Shown: positions 15,786-25,236, numbered from the stretch's first letter. The stretch: 64,000 nt of DNA from Pseudomonas azotoformans (GCF_001579805.1 NZ_CP014546.1:3100001-3164000), one strand, 5' to 3'. Notes: a model not told the origin generated them from the letters alone. Translations and numbers: made by a program.

Positions 15786-16814
15786 TCAGGGCTGGCGGTT
15801 CCAATGCCTGAACAACGGCTCCGCCAGAAACAGCACAAACAACAACCGCATGACCTGCATCGCTGTCACCAGTGGCACCGACAGTTGCAGGGTCTCCGCC
15901 GTCAGACTCATCTCGGCAATCCCGCCGGGCATCATGCCCAGGGTCAGCGAGCGCAGGTCCAGATGGGTCAACGCACTCAACCCAACCGCCGCCAAGGTTG
16001 CCAGCGCCATGGTCAAGGCCGTACCAATCAGGGTGCGGCCCATGAACGATGGCGCCCGGCGAAAGAACTGCCGGTTGAAATGGCAGCCCAAACCGCTGCC
16101 GATCAACCATTGGCCAATCTGGCTGCCCCCGTCTGGCAGACCGATATGCAAATCCCACACGACGCTGGCCGTCGCACTCACCAGCAGCGGCCCGAACAAC
16201 CAAGGGTTCGGCTGACGCAAACGCTGCCAACCCCAGGCCACCAGCGTGCCTATCGGAAACAGCACCAACAGCCAAGGCCAACTCACCGGCGCCGGATGAA
16301 ACTGCGGCGCGCCGCCTTCCAGCAAGTATTTGAAGATTGCCGGTACACACAGCACTACCACCAGCACCCGCAGACTCTGCCCCGCCGCGACACGGCTGAG
16401 CACCGCGCCATTGCGTGCGCCGAGGTTGACCATCTCACCGGAACCGCCCGGCATGCTCGAGAAAAACGCGGTGGCGCGGTCTTCACCGCTGCGGCGCATC
16501 AACCACACACCGACCACGCTTGACAGGCTGGTGACCAGCGCACCGAAGAAGATCAGCCCGAAGTGACTCATCACCTGCTCGATCACCACCGGAGTGAAGT
16601 GCAGCCCAATGCCAATCCCGACGACCCATTGGCCGCATTTGCGCCCGCCGGGAATCTCCGCCAATTGCCACGGCGTGAGGCAACGCACCAGGATGATCGC
16701 CAGCAATGAGCCGACCATGTACGGCAAAGGCCAGCCGACGAGGCTGGCCAGGTAACCGCCGGCCAGGCCGACCAGCGGTGTTCCCCACCAATGTTTAAAG
16801 GTGACCTCAGACAT
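15786..16814 (-). CDS. AbrB-family (AbrB duplication) membrane protein
   Basis: 342 residues from the ATG at 16814 (MSEVTFKHWWGTPLVGLAGG); it overlaps the tctA stop by 8 bp, so it is read as the last gene of the tct operon. The protein has about ten hydrophobic segments in two repeats, each with G-x-x-I-G and M-P-G-G-x-x-E-M (PGGSGEMVNLGARNG in the first half, MPGGIAEMSLTAETL in the second), the signature of the membrane AbrB family once mislabelled ammonia monooxygenase. It often accompanies tripartite tricarboxylate transporter genes; its role is unknown. Confidence 0.82.
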   Translation of the reverse strand: MSEVTFKHWWGTPLVGLAGGYLASLVGWPLPYMVGSLLAIILVRCLTPWQLAEIPGGRKCGQWVVGIGIGLHFTPVVIEQVMSHFGLIFFGALVTSLSSVVGVWLMRRSGEDRATAFFSSMPGGSGEMVNLGARNGAVLSRVAAGQSLRVLVVVLCVPAIFKYLLEGGAPQFHPAPVSWPWLLVLFPIGTLVAWGWQRLRQPNPWLFGPLLVSATASVVWDLHIGLPDGGSQIGQWLIGSGLGCHFNRQFFRRAPSFMGRTLIGTALTMALATLAAVGLSALTHLDLRSLTLGMMPGGIAEMSLTAETLQLSVPLVTAMQVMRLLFVLFLAEPLFRHWNRQP

Positions 16815-18321
16815 CGGCCACGGCACGACGCTGCAGGGCACGTTTGCGGTAGATGCGGATCAGCGGGAAGGCCAGCATCAGCGCTGTCAGTACCCATACA
16901 CCAAAGGTGATCGGGCTCGACCAGAGGATCTGCAGGTCACCGTTGGAGATCGACAGCGCACGGCGCAGGTTCTGCTCCATCAAGCCGCCGAGGATAAAGC
17001 CCAACAGTACCGGCGACAGCGGAAAGTCCAGCTTGCGCAGGATGTAACCGAAGATGCCGATACCCACCATCAGGAACAGGTCGAAGGTGGTGGCGTGAAC
17101 CGCGTACACACCAATCGCGGTGATGATGGCGATTACCGGCACCAGCGCCCAGTTCGGCACGGCCAGGATGCGCGTGAAGATGCGGATCATCGGGATGTTG
17201 AGGATCACCAGCATGATGTTGGCGATGAACAACGACGCGATCAGGCCCCAGACGATGTCGGGTTGCTGTTGGAACAGCAGCGGGCCAGGGGTGATGTTGT
17301 ACAGCGACAGGGCGCCGATCATCACCGCCGTGGTGCCCGAACCGGGTACGCCGAGGGTCAGCATCGGCACCAGGGCGCCGCAGGCGGACGCGCCGATGGC
17401 GGTTTCCGGCGCCGCCAGGCCGCGCATGTCGCCCTGGCCGAACTTGCCACTGGCACCGGCCAGGCGTTTTTCGGTCATGTAGGCAACGGCTGAGGCCAAG
17501 GTCGCACCGGCACCTGGCAAGACGCCCATGATGAAACCCAGCAAACCGCAGCGGATGTTGACGACAAAGACCGCGCCCGCTTCCTTGAGGTTGAACATCA
17601 TACGGCCCGTGGCCTTCACGGCTTCCTGGCCACGGTGGGTTTTTTCCAGCAGCAACAGGATCTCACTGATGGAGAACAGGCCCAGCACCAACACCACAAA
17701 CTGGATGCCGTCGGTGAGGTGGATGTTGTCGCCGGTAAACCGGTACACGCCGCTGTTGGCGTCGATGCCCACCGCCGAAAGGAACAGGCCGATCAGCGCT
17801 GCGACAAAGGTCTTCAACGGCTTGTCACCGGCCATGCCGCCGAGACAGACAATCGCGAACACCATCAGTACGAAATATTCCGCCGGCCCGAAGGCAATCG
17901 CCCATTTGGCCAGCAACGGCGCAAACAGCACCATGCCGCAGGTGGCGATAAACGCGCCGATGAACGAACTCCACGCCGACAACGACAGCGCCACGCCGGC
18001 CAGGCCTTTGCGGGCCATCGGGTAGCCGTCGAGGGTGGTCATCACGGTAGAGGCTTCGCCTGGGATATTCAGCAGGATCGAGCTGATACGCCCGCCGTAT
18101 TCGCAGCCCAGGTACACGGCTGCCAGCAGAATCAAGGCTGATTCCGGCGGCAGGCCCAGGGCGAACGCGATGGGGATCAACAACGCCACGCCGTTGATCG
18201 GGCCCAGGCCCGGCAACAGGCCGACCACGGTGCCGATCAGGGTGCCGCACAGTGCGGTCACCAAGTTGTAAGGGGACAGTGCAACGCCGAAGCCCTGGCC
18301 CAAATAGCCGAAAGTATCCAT
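16807..18321 (-). CDS. tctA: TctA, large membrane subunit of the tripartite tricarboxylate transporter
   Basis: 504 residues from the ATG at 18321 (MDTFGYLGQGFGVALSPYNL), the exact family length. TctA has about 12 membrane segments and carries out proton- or sodium-driven uptake using the TctC binding protein. Family motifs: GLLPGLGPINGVALLIPIAF near residue 40 and the mirrored G-V-L-P-G-A-G-A-T-L-A near residue 260, both glycine-rich re-entrant loops. The start lies 1 bp from the tctB stop. Given the neighbouring OpdH porin and TctDE, citrate, isocitrate or cis-aconitate are the likely substrates. Confidence 0.95.
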   Translation of the reverse strand: MDTFGYLGQGFGVALSPYNLVTALCGTLIGTVVGLLPGLGPINGVALLIPIAFALGLPPESALILLAAVYLGCEYGGRISSILLNIPGEASTVMTTLDGYPMARKGLAGVALSLSAWSSFIGAFIATCGMVLFAPLLAKWAIAFGPAEYFVLMVFAIVCLGGMAGDKPLKTFVAALIGLFLSAVGIDANSGVYRFTGDNIHLTDGIQFVVLVLGLFSISEILLLLEKTHRGQEAVKATGRMMFNLKEAGAVFVVNIRCGLLGFIMGVLPGAGATLASAVAYMTEKRLAGASGKFGQGDMRGLAAPETAIGASACGALVPMLTLGVPGSGTTAVMIGALSLYNITPGPLLFQQQPDIVWGLIASLFIANIMLVILNIPMIRIFTRILAVPNWALVPVIAIITAIGVYAVHATTFDLFLMVGIGIFGYILRKLDFPLSPVLLGFILGGLMEQNLRRALSISNGDLQILWSSPITFGVWVLTALMLAFPLIRIYRKRALQRRAVADV

Positions 18322-18322
18322 A

Positions 18323-18781
18323 TCAGTTCTCCAGAACGTCGAGCAGGCCGAGGGGCAGCGGCACATCCATGGCTTTATCGAACAGCAGGTAAAGACCAAT
18401 CGCCATCAGGCTGACGATCACCACGCTCGGTAGCCAGCGGCCGCCATACAGGCGCGCCATCGGAATGCCGATCAGCATGCTGCTGAGGATAAAACCCAGG
18501 GATTCGAAGGTGCCGGCGAACACGATCAACAAGCCGACACAGATGCCGATCTTGATCAGGGTTTCGCGGTCCAGCGCGGGTTCTTCTTCAGTGTGTTTGG
18601 TCGGCTGTGGGCGGAACAGCATGTAGATAAGTGCCAGGCTCATCAGCCCAAGCATCAGCAGCGGGTAGGCGCGAGGTCCTACTGGCTCGTAGGAAAACGA
18701 CGCCTGATACGGCCAGGCCATCAGGGCCAGGCCGGCACAGGCCATTAACAGCACTGAGGCGAAAATGCGTTGTAAGAGCAT
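18323..18781 (-). CDS. tctB: TctB, small membrane subunit of the tripartite tricarboxylate transporter
   Basis: 152 residues with four hydrophobic segments (about 5-25, 38-55, 78-98, 108-145), the usual TctB topology. It is poorly conserved in sequence, and the assignment rests on length, topology and its place between tctC and tctA. It is required with TctA for transport in the family. Confidence 0.92.
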   Translation of the reverse strand: MLLQRIFASVLLMACAGLALMAWPYQASFSYEPVGPRAYPLLMLGLMSLALIYMLFRPQPTKHTEEEPALDRETLIKIGICVGLLIVFAGTFESLGFILSSMLIGIPMARLYGGRWLPSVVIVSLMAIGLYLLFDKAMDVPLPLGLLDVLEN

Positions 18782-18842
18782 GTGAAACTCCTGGGCCGCG
18801 CCCCGGTTGAAAGGAGCGTGGCCGTGCGACAGGAAGGGGCGA

Positions 18843-19826
18843 TTACTGGATCAGGCCAAACTCTTTGGCCAGCACTTTGTAGTCAGCCACCTGTTTCTTC
18901 ACGTAGGTGTCCAGCTCCGGGCCGGTCATGGCGAACGGGAACAGCTCGCGCTGGTCACGCAGCTTGGCGAACTCTTCCGAGGCCAGCAGTTTGTCGAAGG
19001 CGTCTTTCCACCAGGCGTAGTCGGCATCGCTGACTTTTGGCCCGAGGTAGAAACCGCGCACCACCGGCCAGACGATGTCGTAGCCTTGCTCTTTGGCGGT
19101 CGGAATGTTCTTCATTTCCGGCTCGTCCAGGCGCTGTTCGGAGAACACCGCCAGCAGGCGCATGTCACCGCTGAGGATGTGCGGCATGGAGTCGGAGATG
19201 TCGGTACTGCCCACCTGGATGTGGCCGCCGAGCAGGGCGGTGGCGATTTCGCCGCCGCCTTCGAGGGCCACGTAACGCAGTTCGCGCGGGTTGATCCCGG
19301 CGGCCTTGGCGATCAGCGCGGTTTGCATCCAGTCCTGGCTGCCGACGGTGCCGCCGGAACCGATCACTACGCTGCCCGGATCTTTCTTCAGGGCTTTGAC
19401 CAGATCGTCGAGGGTCTTGTAGGGCGAATCGGCTTTCACTGCGATGGCCCCGTAGCTGGTGCCGACTGCTGCCAGCCAACGCACGGCGCTTTCATCGAAA
19501 CGGCCGAACTTGCCCTGGGCCAGGTTCAACAGCGAACCGCTGGACCAGGCCACCAGGGTGCCAGCATCCGCCGGGCGTTGGGCAACCACGGCGTTGTAGG
19601 CCACCGCACCCACGCCGCCAGGCATGTAGGTCACGCGCATTGGCTTGCTCAGCAGCTTCTCGTTGACCAGCGCGCTTTGCGCCAGTTTGCAGGTCAGGTC
19701 AAAACCGCCGCCAGGCGAGGCCGGGGCGATGCATTCCGGGCGCTTGGGTTCGTCGGCGGCCAGCAGTTGGCCGGCGAACAGCATGCAGCCCGCGGCGAGG
19801 GCCAATTTACGCAGTGAAGGGGTCAT
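18843..19826 (-). CDS. tctC: TctC, periplasmic tricarboxylate-binding protein
   Basis: 327 residues from the ATG at 19826, with GGAGAT six bases upstream. A signal peptide (MTPSLRKLALAAGCMLFAGQ, cleaved after LLA-A near residue 23) is followed by the Bug/TctC fold: P-x-C-I-A-P-A-S-P-G-G-G-F-D-L-T-C near residue 35 and M-P-G-G-V-G-A-V-A-Y-N near 70, the two substrate-carboxylate loops. It delivers tricarboxylates to TctAB. Its closeness to the porin gene upstream (33 bp) implies an opdH-tctCBA operon. Confidence 0.95.
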   Translation of the reverse strand: MTPSLRKLALAAGCMLFAGQLLAADEPKRPECIAPASPGGGFDLTCKLAQSALVNEKLLSKPMRVTYMPGGVGAVAYNAVVAQRPADAGTLVAWSSGSLLNLAQGKFGRFDESAVRWLAAVGTSYGAIAVKADSPYKTLDDLVKALKKDPGSVVIGSGGTVGSQDWMQTALIAKAAGINPRELRYVALEGGGEIATALLGGHIQVGSTDISDSMPHILSGDMRLLAVFSEQRLDEPEMKNIPTAKEQGYDIVWPVVRGFYLGPKVSDADYAWWKDAFDKLLASEEFAKLRDQRELFPFAMTGPELDTYVKKQVADYKVLAKEFGLIQ

Positions 19827-19859
19827 GGTTATCTCCATCTTTGTTGTTATGAGGGGGTA

Positions 19860-21152
19860 CTACCAAAGGGCGACGCTATAGCTGACCAGCAAGCGCATTT
19901 CATCCGCATCACGGGCTGAGTAGTTGGAACGGTAAGTGGCGTTGCGCAGGCGCACGGCCACATCCTTGAATGTGCCGCTTTGCACCACGTACTTGATCTC
20001 GCTGTTGCGCTCCCATTCCTTGCCGGTCTCGCCGTTCTTGAGCTTGATGTTGTCACCCGAGAGGTAACGGCTCATGAAGCTCAGGCCGGGGATGCCCAGC
20101 TTGGCGAAGTCGAAGTCGTAGCGTGCCTGCCAGGAGCGTTCTTCGGCGCCGGCAAAGTCGTTGATCTGCACGAAGTTGACCAGGTACGGGTCGCTGCCAT
20201 CCACATAGGGGAACGCGCTGTCGCCGGACATGTGCTGGTAGCCGGCGCTGAGCTTGTGGCCATTGAGGGCATAGCTGAACAGGCCGTTGAGGGATGTATT
20301 GTCGATCTTGCCGCCACGCGCGCTGCCGGTGTCATCACTGATGGCCAGGCGCAGGTCGGTGGCGAAGGTGCCGGGGCCCATCGGGCGTTCGGCCACCAGG
20401 CCGAGGAAGTGCTGGCGGTACACGTCGTCGAGTTGGGCGAAGTGGTAGCTGCCGGTGATCTTGTCGGCGAACTTGTAGTCGGCGCCGCCAAAGTTGAAGT
20501 GCTTGCCGGTGGCGCCGCTGACAAAGCGGCTGTTCTTGTTGTTGAGGGCAATGTCTTCGTAGTTGCTGTCGTCGCGGTCCTTGGCCTTGTCCAGGCGGCC
20601 CCCGGTGAACACCAGGTTTTTGAATTCCTTGGAAGTGATCAGGCCGCCGTTGAAAGTCTGCGGCAGGATGCGGCCGTCATTGGGCTTGAGGATAGGCAGT
20701 TCGGGGATCAGCGAGCCGATTTTCAGCTCGGTGGCCGAGATCTTCACTTTGCCGGTCAGGCCCAGCTTGGAGTACTCGTCGGCGGCGCGGCCATCGTCGT
20801 GGGTGGGCAACAGGCCGGTGCCGGTGCGGTCGGGGCTGGAGTCGAGCTTGACCCCGAGCATGCCCAGCGCATCCACGCCAAAGCCGACGGTGCCATCGGT
20901 GTAGCCCGATTGCAGGTTGAGCATGAAGCCCTGGGCCCATTCGTCGCGTTTGGATTGCTGCGCGCTGGTGCCGTCGCGGAAGTCGCGGTTGAAGTACATG
21001 TTGCGGGTTTCCAGGGTCGCGCTACTGTCTTCGAAGAAGGCAGCCTGGCTGAGCGGCGAAAAGCCGGCAAGGGTAGCAGCACTGGCGAGGGCGGTCTGGG
21101 TCAGGCGAGAAAAACGAACAGGCGAGGGGGCCTGGGGCTGTGTCGACAGCAT
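19860..21152 (-). CDS. opdH: OprD-family outer-membrane porin, OpdH-like
   Basis: 430 residues from the ATG at 21152; upstream in-frame codons run through the promoter and are rejected. After a signal peptide ending S-Q-A-A near residue 37, the mature protein starts FFEDSSATLETRNMYFNRDF, the OprD-family opening, and ends in the aromatic C-terminus (LVSYSVALW) needed for barrel insertion. OprD proteins are 18-stranded substrate-specific channels; the position directly before tctCBA and opposite tctDE is that of P. aeruginosa OpdH, the cis-aconitate/tricarboxylate porin. Confidence 0.93.
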   Translation of the reverse strand: MLSTQPQAPSPVRFSRLTQTALASAATLAGFSPLSQAAFFEDSSATLETRNMYFNRDFRDGTSAQQSKRDEWAQGFMLNLQSGYTDGTVGFGVDALGMLGVKLDSSPDRTGTGLLPTHDDGRAADEYSKLGLTGKVKISATELKIGSLIPELPILKPNDGRILPQTFNGGLITSKEFKNLVFTGGRLDKAKDRDDSNYEDIALNNKNSRFVSGATGKHFNFGGADYKFADKITGSYHFAQLDDVYRQHFLGLVAERPMGPGTFATDLRLAISDDTGSARGGKIDNTSLNGLFSYALNGHKLSAGYQHMSGDSAFPYVDGSDPYLVNFVQINDFAGAEERSWQARYDFDFAKLGIPGLSFMSRYLSGDNIKLKNGETGKEWERNSEIKYVVQSGTFKDVAVRLRNATYRSNYSARDADEMRLLVSYSVALW

Positions 21153-21186
21153 CGTTGTGTACTCCGTTATTGTTCTTATTTTGGCG

Positions 21187-21206
21187 AAAACGCTTCGAGG
21201 CGTTTT
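21187..21206 (-). promoter_or_regulatory. Hairpin in the opdH leader
   Basis: AAAACGC (21187-21193) and GCGTTTT (21200-21206) form a perfect 7-bp stem with a 6-nt loop, 35-54 bp upstream of the opdH ATG. On the minus strand the T-rich right arm and lack of a longer U tract make it a weak terminator; it may be an attenuator or an mRNA-stability stem. Confidence 0.4.
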
Positions 21207-21271
21207 TCGGGCGCGGCGCGAAGGCAGCTCGGCGGGCATAGACCACCGTGGCTGGATGCTAAAGGGCGAAG

Positions 21272-21299
21272 CTTTCACTAACCTTTCAGTGGCCTTTCA
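21272..21299. promoter_or_regulatory. Three CTTTCA direct repeats at 11-bp spacing, probable TctD site
   Basis: CTTTCA occurs at 21272-21277, 21283-21288 and 21294-21299, each start exactly 11 bp after the last. Direct repeats in 11-bp phase are the standard binding layout of OmpR/PhoB-family regulators. The site lies between opdH (start 21152, minus) and tctD (start 21387, plus), so phosphorylated TctD probably binds here to activate opdH-tctCBA and perhaps autoregulate. Confidence 0.6.
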
Positions 21300-21386
21300 A
21301 TGTTTTCGGGCTTCACAGGGCAGGCGGCGCCTGTAAACTGCCCGCCAAAGCGTGGCGCCGACCACCCCTGAACGAGGTAGAAATCC

Positions 21387-22058
21387 ATGCGTGTCCTGCT
21401 GGTTGAAGACCATCTGCAACTTGCCGAAAGTGTCGCGCAAGCGCTCAAGAGCACGGGTCTGACCGTCGATGTGCTGCACGATGGCGTAGCGGCGGACCTG
21501 GCCCTGAGCAGCGAGGAATACGCGGCGGCGATCCTCGATGTGGGGCTGCCGCGCATGGACGGTTTCGAGGTGCTTGCACGTCTGCGCGCCCGTGGGAAAA
21601 ATCTGCCCGTGCTGATGCTGACGGCGCGCAGTGATGTGAAAGACCGTGTGCACGGTTTGAACCTGGGGGCCGACGACTACCTTGCCAAACCTTTCGAACT
21701 CACCGAGTTGGAAGCGCGGGTCAAGGCATTGTTGCGGCGCAGTGTATTGGGCGGCGAGCGCCAACAGGCCTGCGGCGTGTTGGTCTATGACCTCGACACG
21801 CGGCGCTTTACCGTGGGCGGCGAGCTGATGACGCTCACCTCCCGCGAGCAAGCGGTGCTGGAGGCGCTGATTGCCCGGCCGGGCCGGGTGATGAGCAAGG
21901 AGCAACTGGCTTCCCAGGTGTTCGGCCTGGACGAAGAAGCCAGCCCCGATGCCATCGAAATCTACGTGCATCGCCTGCGCAAGAAACTCGACGGCCAGCC
22001 CATTGCCATCGTGACCTTCCGCGGCCTCGGCTACCTGCTGGAAGCCCGCGATGCATAA
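21387..22058 (+). CDS. tctD: TctD, OmpR-family response regulator
   Basis: 223 residues. The receiver domain (1-115) has acidic pocket residues E7-D8, phospho-acceptor Asp51 in A-I-L-D-V-G-L-P-R-M-D-G, Thr in M-L-T-A-R and Lys in Y-L-A-K-P-F. The C-terminal winged helix (about 125-220) has the recognition-helix region DEEASPDAIEIYVHRLRKKL. It pairs with TctE (8-bp overlap) and should activate the divergent porin-transporter operon in response to tricarboxylates. In P. aeruginosa the same pair also affects aminoglycoside susceptibility, if memory serves. Confidence 0.93.
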   Translation: MRVLLVEDHLQLAESVAQALKSTGLTVDVLHDGVAADLALSSEEYAAAILDVGLPRMDGFEVLARLRARGKNLPVLMLTARSDVKDRVHGLNLGADDYLAKPFELTELEARVKALLRRSVLGGERQQACGVLVYDLDTRRFTVGGELMTLTSREQAVLEALIARPGRVMSKEQLASQVFGLDEEASPDAIEIYVHRLRKKLDGQPIAIVTFRGLGYLLEARDA

Positions 22059-23436
22059 GCCCAGCAGCCTGCGCTGGCGCCTGCTGTGGAACTTGGCGCT
22101 GTTGTTGGTGCTGTTGATGCTCGCCAGTGGCATGAGCGCTTATTGGAATGGTCGCGAAGCTGCTGACACCGCCTACGACCGCACGCTGTTGGCCTCCGCG
22201 CGCACCATCGCCGCGGGTTTGACCCAGGTGGATGGCACCTTGAGTGCGAATGTGCCCTATGTCGCGTTGGACACGTTTGCCTACGACAGCGCCGGGCGCA
22301 TTTATTACCAGGTCAACGACATCGACCAGAAGCTGATCTCCGGCTACGAAAACCTGCCCGGCCCACCGCCGGGTACACCACGCACCGACGATTATCCGGC
22401 GCTGGCACGTTTCTATGACGCCATGTATCAGGGGCAGCAGGTGCGGGTGGTGAGCCTGCTCAAGGCGGTCTCTGAGCCAAACATGAACGGCATGGCGGAA
22501 ATCCGCGTCGCTGAAACCGATGAGGCGCGTGTGAGCATGGCCCGCAGTTTGATGGCGGACACTTTGCTGCGCCTGGGGATGCTCGCTGTCGGCGCATTGC
22601 TGCTGGTGTGGTTTGCGGTCAGCGCGGCGTTGCGCCCGCTGGAGCGCCTGCGCACGGCGGTAGAGGAGCGTCAGCCTGACGACTTGCGCCCGTTGCCCTT
22701 GGTGGAAGTGCAGCATGAGTTCGGCCCGCTGGTGCGCTCCCTCAACCACTTCACCGAACGCCTACGCGGCCAGTTCGAACGACAGGCGCAGTTTATTGCC
22801 GATGCGGCCCATGAATTACGCACACCGCTGGCTGCGCTCAAGGCCCGGCTGGAACTGGGCTTGCGTGCCGAGGACCCCGCGACCTGGCGCAACACGCTTG
22901 AGACTGCGGCCCAGGGCACCGACCGTCTGACGCATCTGGCTAATCAATTGTTGTCCCTGGCGCGCATTGAAAATGGCGCCCGCGCGATTGCCGAAGGTGG
23001 CGCGCAGTTGCTCGACCTCAGCCAGTTGGCCCGGGAACTGGGTATGGCCATGGCGCCGTTGGCCCACGCACGCGGCGTGGCGCTGGCGTTGGAGGCCGAC
23101 GAGCCGGTGTGGCTGCGCGGTGAGCCGACCTTGTTGAATGAGCTGTTGAGCAATCTGGTGGACAACGCCCTGGCCCACACGCCACCGGGTGGCAATGTGA
23201 TTCTGCGGGTGACGGCGCCGGCGGTACTGGAAGTGGAAGACGATGGCCCAGGCATTCCGCTGGATGAGCGGGACCGTGTGTTCGAGCGTTTCTACCGTCG
23301 CAGCCAGCAGGGCATGGGGTCTGGCCTGGGATTGGCGATTGTCGGTGAGATTTGCCGGGCGCACCTGGCACAGATCAGCCTGCATGATGGCGAACTGGCC
23401 GGGTTGAAAGTGCGGGTGAGTTTTATCGCGGGCTGA
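22051..23436 (+). CDS. tctE: TctE, sensor histidine kinase
   Basis: 461 residues. Membrane segments at about 10-30 and 172-192 flank a periplasmic sensor of about 140 residues (2CSK_N-type); a HAMP-like linker follows. The H-box AADAAHELRTPLAALKARLE-type motif places phospho-His at 254, and the ATPase domain has the N-box NELLSNLVDNALAHTPPGG, the G1 DDGPGIP and the G2 GSGLGLAI boxes. It senses external tricarboxylates and phosphorylates TctD. Translationally coupled to tctD. Confidence 0.93.
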   Translation: MHKPSSLRWRLLWNLALLLVLLMLASGMSAYWNGREAADTAYDRTLLASARTIAAGLTQVDGTLSANVPYVALDTFAYDSAGRIYYQVNDIDQKLISGYENLPGPPPGTPRTDDYPALARFYDAMYQGQQVRVVSLLKAVSEPNMNGMAEIRVAETDEARVSMARSLMADTLLRLGMLAVGALLLVWFAVSAALRPLERLRTAVEERQPDDLRPLPLVEVQHEFGPLVRSLNHFTERLRGQFERQAQFIADAAHELRTPLAALKARLELGLRAEDPATWRNTLETAAQGTDRLTHLANQLLSLARIENGARAIAEGGAQLLDLSQLARELGMAMAPLAHARGVALALEADEPVWLRGEPTLLNELLSNLVDNALAHTPPGGNVILRVTAPAVLEVEDDGPGIPLDERDRVFERFYRRSQQGMGSGLGLAIVGEICRAHLAQISLHDGELAGLKVRVSFIAG

Positions 23437-24258
23437 TCAATAGAACATCGAGCGGGCTTCATCCAACTCGGCGCGCAAGGCGTCGCTGTACGGGTCGAAC
23501 CGCAGTTTCTTGATCGCAGGCAAGGTCGAGACCGCTACGCTGGCCAACGGGTGATCGGTGCCGCGATGGCAATACAACACAGCCACCTGCACCAGGTCGA
23601 CGTAGTCGAGGCTGGCCGAATCGCGCTCCAGGTTGAGGTATTGGCCGGGCAGTTTGGCAAGCATTTCCGGGAAGTCCCAGCCACTCAATAGCTTGTCACC
23701 GAGCAACGGGTGGATGCTCTCGATCACGTGGTTGAGGCTGACCGGGTCCGCGAGCAACTCGTAATGGTCTTCGGCGTACGTCAGGATCGGCAGCACGCCG
23801 ATCTGGTGCACCAGGCCGCCGAGAGCCGCCTGGTCTGGCTTGAGCTGGCTGTGGCTGCGGCACAGGGCGTAACTGACGCCCGCCACTTCCAGGCTGCGGC
23901 GCCACACATCGCGCATCTTTTGTTCGACCACGTCGGAGCGGGCGTGGAAGATCTGCTCCATCACCAGGCCAATCGCCAGGTTGCTGCTGTAGTTGGTGCC
24001 CAGCCGGGTGATGGCGGTGTGCAGGTCGGTGACTTCCTGGGTGGCGCGCAACAACGGGCTGTTGACCACTTTGATCAGGCGCGCCGACAGCGCGGTATCG
24101 CGACCGATCACTTTGCTCAAGTGGCTGATGCTGATTTCCGGGTCTTCAGCGGCCTGACGAATATTCAGGGCCACTTCCGGCAATGTCGGCAGAACCAGGT
24201 CATCGTTGTCGATGGCCGTCACTAAAGCCTGTTGGACTTTTTCCGCCAGCTTGTTCAT
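23437..24258 (-). CDS. HDOD-domain protein
   Basis: 273 residues consisting mainly of one HDOD domain (about 15-215; LPTLPEVALNIRQAAEDPEI and IGRDTALSARLIKVVNSPLL). HDOD is a catalytically dead relative of the HD phosphohydrolases used in signalling and post-transcriptional control. No partner GGDEF, EAL or receiver domain is fused. The stop codon abuts the tctE stop, so the two are convergent without a visible terminator. Role unknown. Confidence 0.85.
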   Translation of the reverse strand: MNKLAEKVQQALVTAIDNDDLVLPTLPEVALNIRQAAEDPEISISHLSKVIGRDTALSARLIKVVNSPLLRATQEVTDLHTAITRLGTNYSSNLAIGLVMEQIFHARSDVVEQKMRDVWRRSLEVAGVSYALCRSHSQLKPDQAALGGLVHQIGVLPILTYAEDHYELLADPVSLNHVIESIHPLLGDKLLSGWDFPEMLAKLPGQYLNLERDSASLDYVDLVQVAVLYCHRGTDHPLASVAVSTLPAIKKLRFDPYSDALRAELDEARSMFY

Positions 24259-24294
24259 TCATGCTCTCTAGGGTGTTGCAAAAAGGTACGGCGA

Positions 24295-25236
24295 TCAGCG
24301 CTGGATCTCTCGATCACGGTCGAGCGTGTAAGGCAGGTCGAGCAGTTGCACGCCGGGACCTTCCAATGTGCCTACGTGCACATCGCCACTATCGGCAGCT
24401 TCGGCTTGCAACACGGCCAGAAGTTCAATGCTCTCGCCGGCTTTTGCGGCAAGCACCACTTCGCCGATTGCACTGTTGTGGCTGGGGGAAAACAGCGGAG
24501 TGCCTGGCTCGGGCAGTTCAGGCGCATTGAGGCTCAAGCGGTACAGACGACGTTTGAGTTTGCCCAGGTACTGCATGCGCGCGACAATTTCCTGGCCGGT
24601 GTAGCAGCCTTTCTTGAAGCTCACGCCACCCACGGCCTGCAGGTTGAGCATCTGCGGGATGAACAGCTCGCGGGTTTGTGGCATGACTTGGCCGATGCCT
24701 GCACGGATTTGCCCAAGCAGCCACTCATTCAGATCGGTTTGATCGAGGGTTGCAGCCAATTGATTGCGTACGGCTTCGCCGTGCTCGGCAGGCACCCAGA
24801 GTTCAGCGCGACCTGGGGAGACGCGGATGGCGATCAACGCATCGTTGCGCACAACACTGTCGGTCTCGGTCGACAGCTCAAGGCCGAGGCTGGCCAGGGC
24901 CGTGTCCGCATTCACCAGGCCGAAGCGCACCCAGGCGGCGCTTTCGTCGGTGAGCTTAGACTTGGAGAATACGGCGTACTTCTTCAGGTCGGCCAGCTGC
25001 GGTTCCAGCAGCTCGGTGGCCATGGCCAGCAACACGCCGTCACCTTGCAGCAGGATGCGGAAGCTCGACTGCATGCGCCCTTTTTGCGTGCAGCGCGCGC
25101 CGAGGCTGGCCTGGGTATCGCTCAGGTAATTGAGGTTGCAGGTCAGTTGGCCCTGAAGGAATTTGGTGGCATCAGCGCCGCGGACGGCGAGAACGCCTTC
25201 GTGGGACAGGGGGCAGAAGAAAGCAGAGTCAGCCAT
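24295..25236 (-). CDS. ygfZ: YgfZ/GcvT-type folate-binding Fe-S cluster maintenance protein
   Basis: 313 residues. It has the GcvT-like fold and the diagnostic K-G-C-Y-T-G-Q-E-I-V-A-R motif, whose cysteine is essential for YgfZ in assisting radical-SAM Fe-S enzymes such as MiaB. The N-terminus (ALLSHEGVLAVRGADATKFLQGQLTC in essence) is typical. It lies upstream of the HDOD gene on the same strand and divergent from sdhE, an arrangement common in Pseudomonas. Confidence 0.9.
   Translation of the reverse strand: MADSAFFCPLSHEGVLAVRGADATKFLQGQLTCNLNYLSDTQASLGARCTQKGRMQSSFRILLQGDGVLLAMATELLEPQLADLKKYAVFSKSKLTDESAAWVRFGLVNADTALASLGLELSTETDSVVRNDALIAIRVSPGRAELWVPAEHGEAVRNQLAATLDQTDLNEWLLGQIRAGIGQVMPQTRELFIPQMLNLQAVGGVSFKKGCYTGQEIVARMQYLGKLKRRLYRLSLNAPELPEPGTPLFSPSHNSAIGEVVLAAKAGESIELLAVLQAEAADSGDVHVGTLEGPGVQLLDLPYTLDRDREIQR

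Noticed and set aside
18807..19817. 336-codon open frame on the plus strand
   Set aside because: Antisense to tctC, whose signal peptide and TctC loops are clear; no ribosome site.
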